Source: Candidatus Auribacterota bacterium (lineage in GTDB: Bacteria; Auribacterota; UBA6266). From it: DNA of 5,360 nucleotides. Below, in pieces: positions 1-5,360 of this stretch (the stretch's first letter is position 1; every line of letters begins with the position of its first letter). Below the pieces are notes generated by a model. That model made no database searches, was not told where the DNA came from, and saw nothing but the letters and a program-made list of their open reading frames with translations. The DNA is taken from positions 1-5,360 of the forward strand of contig JAFGBE010000174.1 in assembly GCA_016933315.1 (NCBI GenBank). The letters run 5' to 3'. Both the position numbers and the translations under genes were made by a program.

Positions 1-2
1 AT

Positions 3-8
3 TATAAT
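3..8 (+). promoter_or_regulatory. Candidate -10 box of the PEP-CTERM gene promoter
   Basis: A perfect TATAAT lies 54 bases before the ATG at 62. The matching -35 element would fall before the window begins, so only half of the promoter can be judged. The expected transcription start, around 14-16, falls on the first copy of the tandem repeat at 13-34. The promoter in front of the GH94 gene has the same arrangement. The region is A/T-rich, so a chance TATAAT is possible. Confidence 0.5.
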
Positions 9-12
9 AAGA

Positions 13-34
13 ATACCAGTAACATACCAGTAAC
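13..34 (+). promoter_or_regulatory. Tandem operator-like repeat, site 1 (two perfect 11-bp copies)
   Basis: Two perfect, abutting copies of ATACCAGTAAC occupy 13-23 and 24-34. The core TACCAGTA is at 14-21 and 25-32, so the copies are one helical turn (11 bp) apart. Each core has the form TAC-CA-GTA, whose outer triplets are reverse complements, so the pair is also a 19-bp dyad (TACnnGTA-N3-TACnnGTA). The same doubled motif occurs at 4445-4466. The position just downstream of the -10 box suggests a repressor operator. The likely binder is the GntR/LacI-type regulator at 3294-4403; that assignment is an inference. Confidence 0.72.
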
Positions 35-61
35 TAAAAACAAAGAAAAGGGGGGATTGTT

Positions 62-706
62 ATGCGCGTTGTTTGCAGTGTTTTTTTTGTGCTTTGCTTT
101 TTTGCATATGCTTATGCGGAAGCAAATATTCTCTCTGATTCCGGGTTTGAAGGTTCCGGAGCCGGGGAATGGATTTCCGACATGTGGGGAGGCCAGTTCG
201 GTATTGATTACGATGCGACGGATTTTTCCCGGTCAGGAAGCCAAAGCCTGAAACAGTGGGCTACAGGGGTTACAGATGATGCGAACGGATGGGAGAAATC
301 CGAAGCAAAACAAATAGTAAGCGTACAACCCGGTTATATTATTACAGGCGGGGCATGGCTTAAATACGATAACCTTAGCCAGGTGGAAGCCAAAATGGAA
401 TGCAAGTGGCTTGATTCGGGTTTTAATGAGCTTCCGGGAGGAATAGGGACAGCCGTTATGAGCGGATCGGGAGACTGGACATATCAGGACCTCAGCGTCT
501 GGGACGAAGCCCAGAGGACCGCTCCTGAGGGGGCATCATATGTTGATTTCAGATTGTTTATCCTGGCGCCGGGAACAGCGGAAACAGCAACAGGGACAGT
601 CTGGTGGGATGATGCGGAATTTTCGGTAATACCCGAACCCGGCAGCATGGCTCTTCTGATCGGGGGGATAACAGGATTGCTGGTTTTTAGGAAGAGAAGG
701 AGGTAA
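62..706 (+). CDS. Secreted PEP-CTERM sorting-domain protein with a carbohydrate-binding-like beta-sandwich
   Basis: This 214-residue protein has a signal peptide at residues 1-19 (hydrophobic core VFFVLCFFAYAYA, likely cleavage after AYA). Its mature part begins NILSDSGFEG, with SGSQSL near residue 58 and a closing TVWWDDAEFSVI near 179-190. These features are typical of CBM4/9-like (CenC-type) jelly-roll domains. The C-terminus is a textbook PEP-CTERM signal: PEPGS at 191-195, a hydrophobic helix at about 196-209 and a basic tail RKRRR. Such proteins are processed by an exosortase and end up at the surface or in exopolysaccharide. The ATG at 62 is preceded by a purine tract (AAAAGGGGGGA, 46-56) as ribosome binding site. 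The gene is monocistronic by its terminator at 725-766. The exact ligand cannot be told. The sorting class is secure; the carbohydrate-binding fold is probable. Confidence 0.92.
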   Translation: MRVVCSVFFVLCFFAYAYAEANILSDSGFEGSGAGEWISDMWGGQFGIDYDATDFSRSGSQSLKQWATGVTDDANGWEKSEAKQIVSVQPGYIITGGAWLKYDNLSQVEAKMECKWLDSGFNELPGGIGTAVMSGSGDWTYQDLSVWDEAQRTAPEGASYVDFRLFILAPGTAETATGTVWWDDAEFSVIPEPGSMALLIGGITGLLVFRKRRR

Positions 707-714
707 AGAAAGGA

Positions 715-731
715 AACCCTTCAAGAGGGTT
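715..731 (+). promoter_or_regulatory. Small hairpin that competes with the terminator
   Basis: AACCCT (715-720) can pair with AGGGTT (726-731) around a five-base loop. The right arm is the same sequence used as the left arm of the terminator stem at 725-732, so the two hairpins exclude each other. This is the geometry of an attenuator, with three alternating segments CCCT / AGGG / CCCT. It may simply be a by-product of a duplicated short sequence; nothing else shows that it regulates. Confidence 0.35.
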
Positions 732-766
732 CTCAACTCTGCCGAATTAGGGGAACCCTCTTTTTT
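725..766 (+). terminator. Rho-independent terminator after the PEP-CTERM gene
   Basis: A perfect 8-bp stem pairs GAGGGTTC (725-732) with GAACCCTC (753-760), followed directly by six T (761-766). The loop of 20 bases is long for an intrinsic terminator, although T733-G752 and C734-G751 could extend the stem. It lies 18 bases after the stop codon at 704-706 and separates this transcription unit from the glycosidase gene. A run of eight C follows at 770-777, with no evident role. Confidence 0.85.
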
Positions 767-842
767 CTACCCCCCCCTCTTCATATTTGAAAACTGCGGT
801 ATTCTAATTTTTTTTATTAAAAAAGTAAATATTATTTTAAAA

Positions 843-851
843 TGGTATTAT
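843..851 (+). promoter_or_regulatory. Candidate extended -10 promoter for the GH35/42 gene
   Basis: TGGTATTAT matches the extended -10 form TGn-TATAAT with one mismatch. It lies in the A/T-rich stretch after the terminator, 30 bases before the chosen start codon. No good -35 hexamer is seen 17 bases upstream, which extended -10 promoters can tolerate. Transcription would start near 857-859, leaving a leader of about 23 bases that includes the ribosome binding site. The A/T-rich context means chance matches are likely. Confidence 0.35.
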
Positions 852-869
852 GTTTTCGAAAGGGAGAAA

Positions 870-876
870 GGGAGGG
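870..876 (+). promoter_or_regulatory. Ribosome binding site that decides the GH35/42 start
   Basis: GGGAGGG sits four to five bases before the ATG at 881. The upstream in-frame ATG at 842 has no comparable purine tract before it (the preceding bases are TATTATTTTAAA), and it overlaps the candidate extended -10. The 13 residues that start would add match nothing in the family. Confidence 0.75.
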
Positions 877-880
877 CAGC

Positions 881-3253
881 ATGGCCGGAAGTATCATATT
901 AAAGGAAGGGAAATTCATACTCAAGGGGAAACCGTTTTTACTGTATTCGGGTGAAATCCATTATTTCAGGACACCGCGCAAAAACTGGAAAAGCTATGTT
1001 TTAAAAGCTAAAAGCGCGGGTTTAAATACGGTATCGACTTATATACCATGGTCATGGCATGAATCCAAAGAGGGACGGTTTGACATAACAGGGAAGACTG
1101 CGCGTGAAAGAAACCTGCTTGGATTTATGGACATATGCTCGGGCGAAGGGCTGTATATGCTTTTGCGCCCGGGGCCGATATGCCATGGGGAAATGATAAA
1201 CGACGGACTCCCTTCCTGGCTGGTCAGCGGAGAGCGCGATATTTTCATGAAAAGGAAAGACGGGTCCGTCATAGGAAGCAATTTTGTCTCTTTTTCCAGC
1301 TCTTTATACAGGGAATTTGTTTCCAGATGGTACGAGAATATAATTCCGCATATCTCGGAAAGACAGATTACGGAAGGGGGAAACGTAATACTGCTGCAGC
1401 TTGATAATGAGATAAGCATGATCAACTGGTGTTCCGGGCAGCCGGATTTCAGCGACAGCTCCGAAGCCTTCTACAGGAATTTTCTCAAGGCTAAATACGG
1501 CAGCATAAGCAGCCTTAACGGTGTTTACGGGAGCAGGTATGAAAAGTTTTCTGATTTAAAGATGCAGATTCCCGAATTTGACGCAGACCCCGACGCCCGT
1601 TACTGGGACTGGGCGGATTTCTGGAGGGAGTATTACTCGGATTATTATCTTTTCCTCGCGCAGAAAGCGAGGAGTCTCGGCATAAAGGTCCCTTTATCCG
1701 CCAACATAGCCCATTTTCTCGATTTTGACGTATACGGCAGGGGATTATACAGCCCTATGACCACGTCTATGTTCAGGTCTTTTCCAGCCAAGGTGGATAA
1801 ACTCGTTATGGGGGGAGCTTACCAGATGAGAAGACTTGACTACGAGAATTTTCACGATATAGCTGTAACAACCGAAACAGTGAAAGCTATTTCTTCGAAG
1901 GACTCTCCTGTGATCTGCGCCGAGCTGCAAACAGGCATTATGTTTGATAAACCTGTGATTTACCCTTCGGATGTGGACCTTAATATTTTAAATTCCTGCG
2001 CGCACGGGCTGAACGGCTTGAACTGTTATATGTTCGGTTCCGGAAAAAATCCTCCCGAAATAGGCGCCATGGGGACTTATCATAAATGGCAGGCTCCGGT
2101 AAACATAGACTGCGGGACGGAGCCGCATTATGAGCCTATCGGGAAATGGGGTAGGTTTTTCGGTGTTTTCGGCGCCGGAATCGCGGAAACGGAAAAGAAT
2201 TGTGATGCCGTAGTCGGGATGTATTTTCCTTATTATATGACTGAGTACCTGAAGGGGAATTTTGCCGCTGGTATTGTAGCCAGGAGAAACAGGCTGTTTT
2301 ACGACGGGGTTTGCCGCTTGCTTGAGCTTTCCGGATGTAATTTCAGGATTGCGGACGTACAAAAGGAAATGCCGGATAAGGATAAAGTTCTCATTATGAC
2401 CTGTTTCGGCTTTATGGAGAAGGGCGTGCAGGAGAAACTGGCGGATTTTGTCCTCTCGGGAGGCAGCCTCATATTGGGTCCCGAGCTGCCGGACAGAGAC
2501 CTGGGCGGCGGCAGCTGTGAGGTGATCAAAAACATGCTGGGTGTAAAAAGCGGTATCTCCGACGATGTGTTTATAAAAGACAAAAAGTACGGACTTATGT
2601 CGGTTGAAAGGCCTGTACGCTTCCTGGAATCGGATAAAGCAGAGGGTCTGTATTTTAGTTCAGGCGGACAGCCGGTCGCCGTAAGCAAAAGGTGCGGGGA
2701 AGGCAGCTTAATTGCCTACGGATTCGGGCTAAGCCATGTTTTTGATTATCATATCGATATTATGTCCGGATTCCTGCGTCGCGCGGGAGTTCGCCCGCGG
2801 GTCGAAAAAAGCAACAGGAGAATTCAAACGGTTTTGCGCGCCGGCAAAAAAGCTTCGTTCCTCTTCGTGTCGAATTTCCACCAGCTTGAAGAGACATCCG
2901 GCTTCACAATCCGAATGCCCGGCGGAAAAAAAGTATCACTGCCGTCGAAAGGCGAATTAAGGCTTGAGAAACGCAGCTGCAGGATAATACCGCTGGATTT
3001 TCCAGTTACCGAAGATATTGCTATTGCCTATTGCACGGCGCATGTGCTTGGTTTCAGTGTCCTGAAAAAGTCAATATGCATCGTGCTCCGGGCGGATGGG
3101 CCGGATTATGAGGAAATAGCTTTTAACTGCAGGAAACCGATAAGCGCGAAGATATCGGGAAAAAAACTATCCGGCATGAAAAAAGGGGGGATTGTAATTT
3201 ACAGGATAAAAGGTCCTTCGGAAAAAGCAAAAATTGAGATAGATTTACTTTAA
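881..3253 (+). CDS. Cytoplasmic beta-glycosidase, GH35/GH42-hybrid (beta-galactosidase or exo-beta-glucosaminidase type)
   Basis: This 790-residue clan GH-A retaining glycosidase would release a terminal sugar from beta-linked oligosaccharides. Residues 20-115 are classic GH35: GEIHYFR (24-30), AGLNTVSTYIPWSWHE (46-61), RPGPICHGE (96-104) and GLPSWL (109-114). The acid/base is Glu177 in LQLDNE, and the probable nucleophile is Glu348 in ICAELQTG. The two are 171 residues apart, against roughly 80-100 in ordinary GH35 enzymes. The extra piece (about 195-270: FLKAKYGSISSLNGVYGSRY, then FWREYYSDYYLFLAQKAR) looks like GH42. Residues about 440-555 resemble the GH42 glutamine-amidotransferase-like domain (FVLSGGSLILGPE), followed by C-terminal beta domains. 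There is no signal peptide, so it should act in the cytoplasm. The 40-bp gap to the regulator gene has no terminator, which suggests co-transcription. Archaeal GlmA exo-beta-D-glucosaminidases share this mixed build, so beta-galactosidase is not assured. The family is secure; the substrate is open. Confidence 0.9.
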   Translation: MAGSIILKEGKFILKGKPFLLYSGEIHYFRTPRKNWKSYVLKAKSAGLNTVSTYIPWSWHESKEGRFDITGKTARERNLLGFMDICSGEGLYMLLRPGPICHGEMINDGLPSWLVSGERDIFMKRKDGSVIGSNFVSFSSSLYREFVSRWYENIIPHISERQITEGGNVILLQLDNEISMINWCSGQPDFSDSSEAFYRNFLKAKYGSISSLNGVYGSRYEKFSDLKMQIPEFDADPDARYWDWADFWREYYSDYYLFLAQKARSLGIKVPLSANIAHFLDFDVYGRGLYSPMTTSMFRSFPAKVDKLVMGGAYQMRRLDYENFHDIAVTTETVKAISSKDSPVICAELQTGIMFDKPVIYPSDVDLNILNSCAHGLNGLNCYMFGSGKNPPEIGAMGTYHKWQAPVNIDCGTEPHYEPIGKWGRFFGVFGAGIAETEKNCDAVVGMYFPYYMTEYLKGNFAAGIVARRNRLFYDGVCRLLELSGCNFRIADVQKEMPDKDKVLIMTCFGFMEKGVQEKLADFVLSGGSLILGPELPDRDLGGGSCEVIKNMLGVKSGISDDVFIKDKKYGLMSVERPVRFLESDKAEGLYFSSGGQPVAVSKRCGEGSLIAYGFGLSHVFDYHIDIMSGFLRRAGVRPRVEKSNRRIQTVLRAGKKASFLFVSNFHQLEETSGFTIRMPGGKKVSLPSKGELRLEKRSCRIIPLDFPVTEDIAIAYCTAHVLGFSVLKKSICIVLRADGPDYEEIAFNCRKPISAKISGKKLSGMKKGGIVIYRIKGPSEKAKIEIDLL

Positions 3254-3272
3254 TTTGCCTTTATAATATACT
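3244..3272 (+). promoter_or_regulatory. Weak candidate promoter before the regulator gene
   Basis: TTTACT (3244-3249) and TATACT (3267-3272) are 17 bp apart, matching 4/6 and 5/6 of the sigma-70 consensus. Transcription would start near 3279, right at the ribosome binding site GGAGG (3280-3284), giving a leader of about 15 bases. The -35 element overlaps the end of the glycosidase gene. No TACCAGTA repeat is present, so the site shows no sign of autoregulation through that motif. Read-through from the glycosidase gene is an equally good explanation for its transcription. Confidence 0.3.
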
Positions 3273-3293
3273 TTTGATTGGAGGCGCTGTGAT

Positions 3294-4403
3294 ATGAGGA
3301 AGGGAGCTAAAGACAGGAGATTTTTTCTTCATCGCCAGTTTATGGAGACGTTGAAAAACGATCTTGTTGAAGGAAGGTATAAGCCTACGGAAATGATCCC
3401 TTCCGAGAGGGTTCTTGTCGAAAAATACAAGATCAGCCGTTCTACGGTGAGAAAGGCCCTGGCACAGTTAATTTCCGAGGGCTGGCTTTATTCGGCGCCC
3501 GGGACAGGCACATTTGTATCGGAAAATTTTCCGAAGGAAGATTCTTTTGTGCGGCCCAAAAGCAAGAGTGTCGCCTGCGTCTTAAAAACGGCGAACTCGC
3601 CGCTTGACAGTCCGTACTATTCGAAAATTTTCAGGAGTATGCAGGATAAAGCCGCAATTTCGGGATACCACCTTTCTTTTTACTCTTTTGTAAAAGAATC
3701 CAGGGCTGAATTAGTAAAGGTAATAAGGGATAGGAAACTCGACGGGGTGATTATCATAGGATATATGGGGCAGAACATTATATTGGATGTTTACAGGAAT
3801 AAAATTCCCATGGTGCTTGTGGATAATCAACTGGATAAGAAAGGAGTTACTACCATTGTGCCGGATAATTACGAGGGCGCATTCCAGGCAACCAAATACC
3901 TGATTGACCTGGGGCACAAGACCATATGGTTTATGGGCGGAAACCGGAAGGATTATGCGGTTGCGGAGCGCTTTAACGGCTACAGGGATGCGCTGAAGCA
4001 ATCGGGTATAGCCTTCAGGGATGAGTATTATGTTAAAAGCCACTACAGGGTAAACGACGGGTATAATTCTATGGACAGGATATTGCGGTCGGGGAAAATT
4101 CCTTCGGCTGTATTATGCATAAATGACGAGTCTGCGGTGGGGGCCTTGAAAGCTATAAGGGAAAAAAGCAGCCTGAGAGTGCCGGAAGATATGTCCGTGA
4201 TCGGTTTTGACGACATAGACTGGGTTGCGCATACAAACCCTCCCCTTACGACCGTGCGCATACAAAAGGAAGAAATGGGGCGCATGGCAATAGAGTTTCT
4301 GATCAAGCAGATAGAAAACGATAAATACAGCGGGGCAAGAGTTATTGTGCCGACCGAGCTCATCATCCGTTCCTCGTGTTCAAAATATTCAAGAAAAAAA
4401 TAG
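3294..4403 (+). CDS. GntR-headed, LacI-type sugar-responsive transcriptional regulator (AraR-like architecture)
   Basis: This 369-residue protein binds DNA with a GntR winged helix-turn-helix at about residues 12-77: MIPSERVLVEKYKISRSTVRKAL (34-56), then the wing SAPGTGTFV (67-75). It senses a ligand with a LacI/periplasmic-binding-protein domain at about 90-365. Hallmarks of the sensor are DGVII (150-154), LVDN (175-178), LGHKTIWFMGG (206-216), AERFNGYRDAL (224-234), CINDES (275-280), VIGFDDIDW (302-310) and PPLTTVRIQKEEMGRMA (316-332). This is the domain order of Bacillus AraR. The ATG has GGAGG nine bases upstream. The gene lies between two glycoside-processing genes, so the effector is probably a sugar or oligosaccharide. 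The nearest candidate operators are the TACCAGTA pairs at 13-34 and 4445-4466; it is most likely a repressor relieved by its ligand. The architecture is certain; target and ligand are inferred. Confidence 0.95.
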   Translation: MRKGAKDRRFFLHRQFMETLKNDLVEGRYKPTEMIPSERVLVEKYKISRSTVRKALAQLISEGWLYSAPGTGTFVSENFPKEDSFVRPKSKSVACVLKTANSPLDSPYYSKIFRSMQDKAAISGYHLSFYSFVKESRAELVKVIRDRKLDGVIIIGYMGQNIILDVYRNKIPMVLVDNQLDKKGVTTIVPDNYEGAFQATKYLIDLGHKTIWFMGGNRKDYAVAERFNGYRDALKQSGIAFRDEYYVKSHYRVNDGYNSMDRILRSGKIPSAVLCINDESAVGALKAIREKSSLRVPEDMSVIGFDDIDWVAHTNPPLTTVRIQKEEMGRMAIEFLIKQIENDKYSGARVIVPTELIIRSSCSKYSRKK

Positions 4404-4414
4404 GATGAAGTATA

Positions 4415-4443
4415 TTGACAGGAAAAAATTTTTGATGTATATA
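4415..4443 (+). promoter_or_regulatory. Sigma-70-type promoter of the GH94 gene
   Basis: A perfect TTGACA (4415-4420) is followed after 17 bp by TATATA (4438-4443), matching 4/6 of the -10 consensus. The spacer holds an A-run and a T-run (4423-4433). Transcription would start around 4449-4451, inside the first operator copy. The promoter begins only 12 bases after the regulator's stop codon, and no terminator separates the two genes, so the phosphorylase may have both its own promoter and read-through from upstream. Confidence 0.7.
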
Positions 4444-4444
4444 G

Positions 4445-4466
4445 ATACCAGTAGCAAACCAGTAAT
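4445..4466 (+). promoter_or_regulatory. Tandem operator-like repeat, site 2
   Basis: ATACCAGTAGC (4445-4455) is followed directly by AAACCAGTAAT (4456-4466). The cores TACCAGTA (4446-4453) and AACCAGTA (4457-4464) are 11 bp apart, as in site 1 at 13-34. Fifteen of the sixteen core bases agree with site 1, while the flanks differ. The pair covers the expected transcription start of the promoter at 4415-4443, the classic place for a repressor. The regulator gene ending at 4403 is the natural candidate to encode the binding protein. Confidence 0.75.
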
Positions 4467-4515
4467 TTATTTCTAAATACTATGCGTTCTAACATCGAAT
4501 TAAGGAAAGGTGTTT

Positions 4516-5360
4516 ATGGCAAAAGTTAAAAAGAAAAATTCTTATGTGCGGTACGGGGACTTTTCAGGCGACAATACGGAGTTCATAATTAAACGCCCCG
4601 ATACTCCGCGTCCCTGGGTAAACTACCTGTCCAACGGTCGTTTCTGCTCCATAATATCTCAAACTGCCGGCGGATATCACTTTTTTAAGGATCCCACATA
4701 TAACAGGATAACCCGCTGGGCGCCTGCCAATTACCTCAGCGATACCCCGGGCAGATATATATATCTGAAAGACAACAATTCGGGAAAATTCTGGTCGGCG
4801 ACGTATGCCCCTGTCAAAAAATCTGCGAATTTCAAATGTGTGCATGGCCTGGGCTATACATCAATAAGCTCTGATTTCGGTTCCATAAGGGCGAAAGCGG
4901 ATTTTTTCGTGCCCGTCGAAGATGATCTTGAATGCTGGATTGTCAGTATATTCAATAACGGGAGAACCCCGGCTGATATAACGGTATTCAATTTCGTCGA
5001 GTGGATGGTGGGCCCGTGGGAACCGGAACTTACTCTCAGAAATATTGCGGCGCTTATGAATGATGTCAGGTATGACTTTAAAATGAAGGCTGTCATCGCA
5101 AAAAAATTCCCGTGGGGCAATAAAACATGGCCCTATATGTGTTATTTTTCCGCGGGTGTGAACAATGACGGATTTGAGACCGATCTTGAAAAATTCATAG
5201 GGCGTTACGGGAATTATGGTTCCCCGGAACAGGTAAAAAGAGGAGAGTGTTCCTGTACTCCGCATATAAGAGGATTGAATTCAGCCGGTGTGATTTCCGG
5301 CAGGATAAAGCTCAAGCCGGGCGAAACCAAAACGTATACCGTGAATCTAGGTATATCCAG
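4516..5360 (+). CDS. GH94 family beta-glycoside phosphorylase (cellobiose-phosphorylase-like), N-terminal part, cut by window end
   Basis: The frame stays open from ATG 4516 to the window end: 281 codons of a protein that is about 800 residues in this family. GH94 enzymes split beta-linked disaccharides or oligosaccharides with phosphate, giving a sugar 1-phosphate and saving ATP. The visible part is the N-terminal beta-sandwich. It carries the family signature PWVNYLSNGRFCSIISQTAGG (33-53) with YHFFKDPTYNRITRW (54-68), then GRYIYL (79-84), HGLGYTSI (110-117) and FIGRYGNYGSPEQVKRGE (227-244). The catalytic Asp lies in the helical barrel beyond the window, so activity cannot be confirmed. There is no signal peptide, so it should be cytoplasmic. 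AGGAAAGG (4503-4510) is the ribosome binding site. Specificity (cellobiose, cellodextrin, chitobiose, laminaribiose) cannot be read from this part; cellobiose is only the nearest-looking option. Confidence 0.92.
   Translation, partial: MAKVKKKNSYVRYGDFSGDNTEFIIKRPDTPRPWVNYLSNGRFCSIISQTAGGYHFFKDPTYNRITRWAPANYLSDTPGRYIYLKDNNSGKFWSATYAPVKKSANFKCVHGLGYTSISSDFGSIRAKADFFVPVEDDLECWIVSIFNNGRTPADITVFNFVEWMVGPWEPELTLRNIAALMNDVRYDFKMKAVIAKKFPWGNKTWPYMCYFSAGVNNDGFETDLEKFIGRYGNYGSPEQVKRGECSCTPHIRGLNSAGVISGRIKLKPGETKTYTVNLGIS

Noticed and set aside
57..251. TTG-started frame overlapping the start of the PEP-CTERM gene
   Set aside because: It shares the ribosome binding site but is out of frame with the gene that has a signal peptide and PEP-CTERM tail, and its own product shows no known motif after a hydrophobic start.
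770..777. Run of eight C between terminator and glycosidase promoter
   Set aside because: A homopolymer without a partner structure or nearby signal; no function can be supported.
1039..1425. Open frame on the - strand inside the glycosidase gene (and similar - strand frames at 1745-1930, 1988-2362, 2299-2688)
   Set aside because: They lie wholly under a strongly supported + strand gene, have no recognisable domains or ribosome binding sites, and read like antisense translations.
1601..1827. Single near-matches to the operator core inside the glycosidase gene (TACTGGG at 1601, TACCAGAT at 1820)
   Set aside because: They are single copies with mismatches, within coding sequence and away from promoters, unlike the doubled 11-bp sites.
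3168..3190. A-runs near the end of the glycosidase gene as a programmed frameshift site
   Set aside because: The zero frame reads AAA AAA GGG rather than a canonical slippery heptamer, and the gene continues and stops normally with the expected C-terminal domain.
3711..4495. - strand frames antisense to the regulator gene
   Set aside because: No family resemblance; they overlap a gene with clear domain motifs on the + strand, and one runs through the promoter and operator at 4415-4466.
4482..4529. Short 15-codon frame in the GH94 leader overlapping the GH94 start
   Set aside because: No ribosome binding site precedes it and its codons show no leader-peptide pattern; it is a chance frame.
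4564..5265. - strand frames over the last 800 bases
   Set aside because: They are shadows of the open GH94 frame starting at 4516, which carries clear family signatures but has no stop codon inside the window.

Overview
The window (about 47% G+C by eye) reads as a carbohydrate-utilisation locus from a Gram-negative bacterium. A PEP-CTERM sorting tail requires an exosortase-type envelope. Together with a GntR/LacI hybrid regulator and cytoplasmic glycosidase and phosphorylase genes, this fits the PVC group (Lentisphaerota, Kiritimatiellota, Verrucomicrobiota), Omnitrophota or a similar polysaccharide degrader. The lineage is an inference; no marker gene is present.

Layout, all on the + strand. 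(1) 1-34: a -10 box followed by a tandem 11-bp operator-like repeat. (2) 62-706: a small secreted PEP-CTERM protein with a carbohydrate-binding-like beta-sandwich. (3) 707-880: a Rho-independent terminator with a competing upstream hairpin, then a candidate extended -10 promoter. (4) 881-3253: a cytoplasmic beta-glycosidase with a GH35 N-terminus but GH42-like barrel insertion and downstream domains. (5) 3294-4403: a GntR-headed, LacI-type sugar-binding transcription regulator, 40 bp downstream with no terminator between. (6) 4415-4466: a strong promoter with the same tandem operator repeat placed over the expected transcription start. (7) 4516 to the window end: the N-terminal third of a GH94 beta-glycoside phosphorylase, cut by the window edge.

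How the parts may work together: the beta-glycosidase and the phosphorylase would both process imported beta-linked oligosaccharides in the cytoplasm, one by hydrolysis and one by phosphorolysis, while the PEP-CTERM protein sits at the cell surface. The most notable signal is the shared operator (TACCAGTA repeated one helical turn apart) upstream of only two genes, the PEP-CTERM protein and the GH94 phosphorylase. The regulator encoded immediately upstream of the phosphorylase is the obvious candidate binder. This would link a surface-anchored protein and an intracellular phosphorylase in one sugar-responsive regulon. The GH35/42 gene and the regulator gene lack this site.
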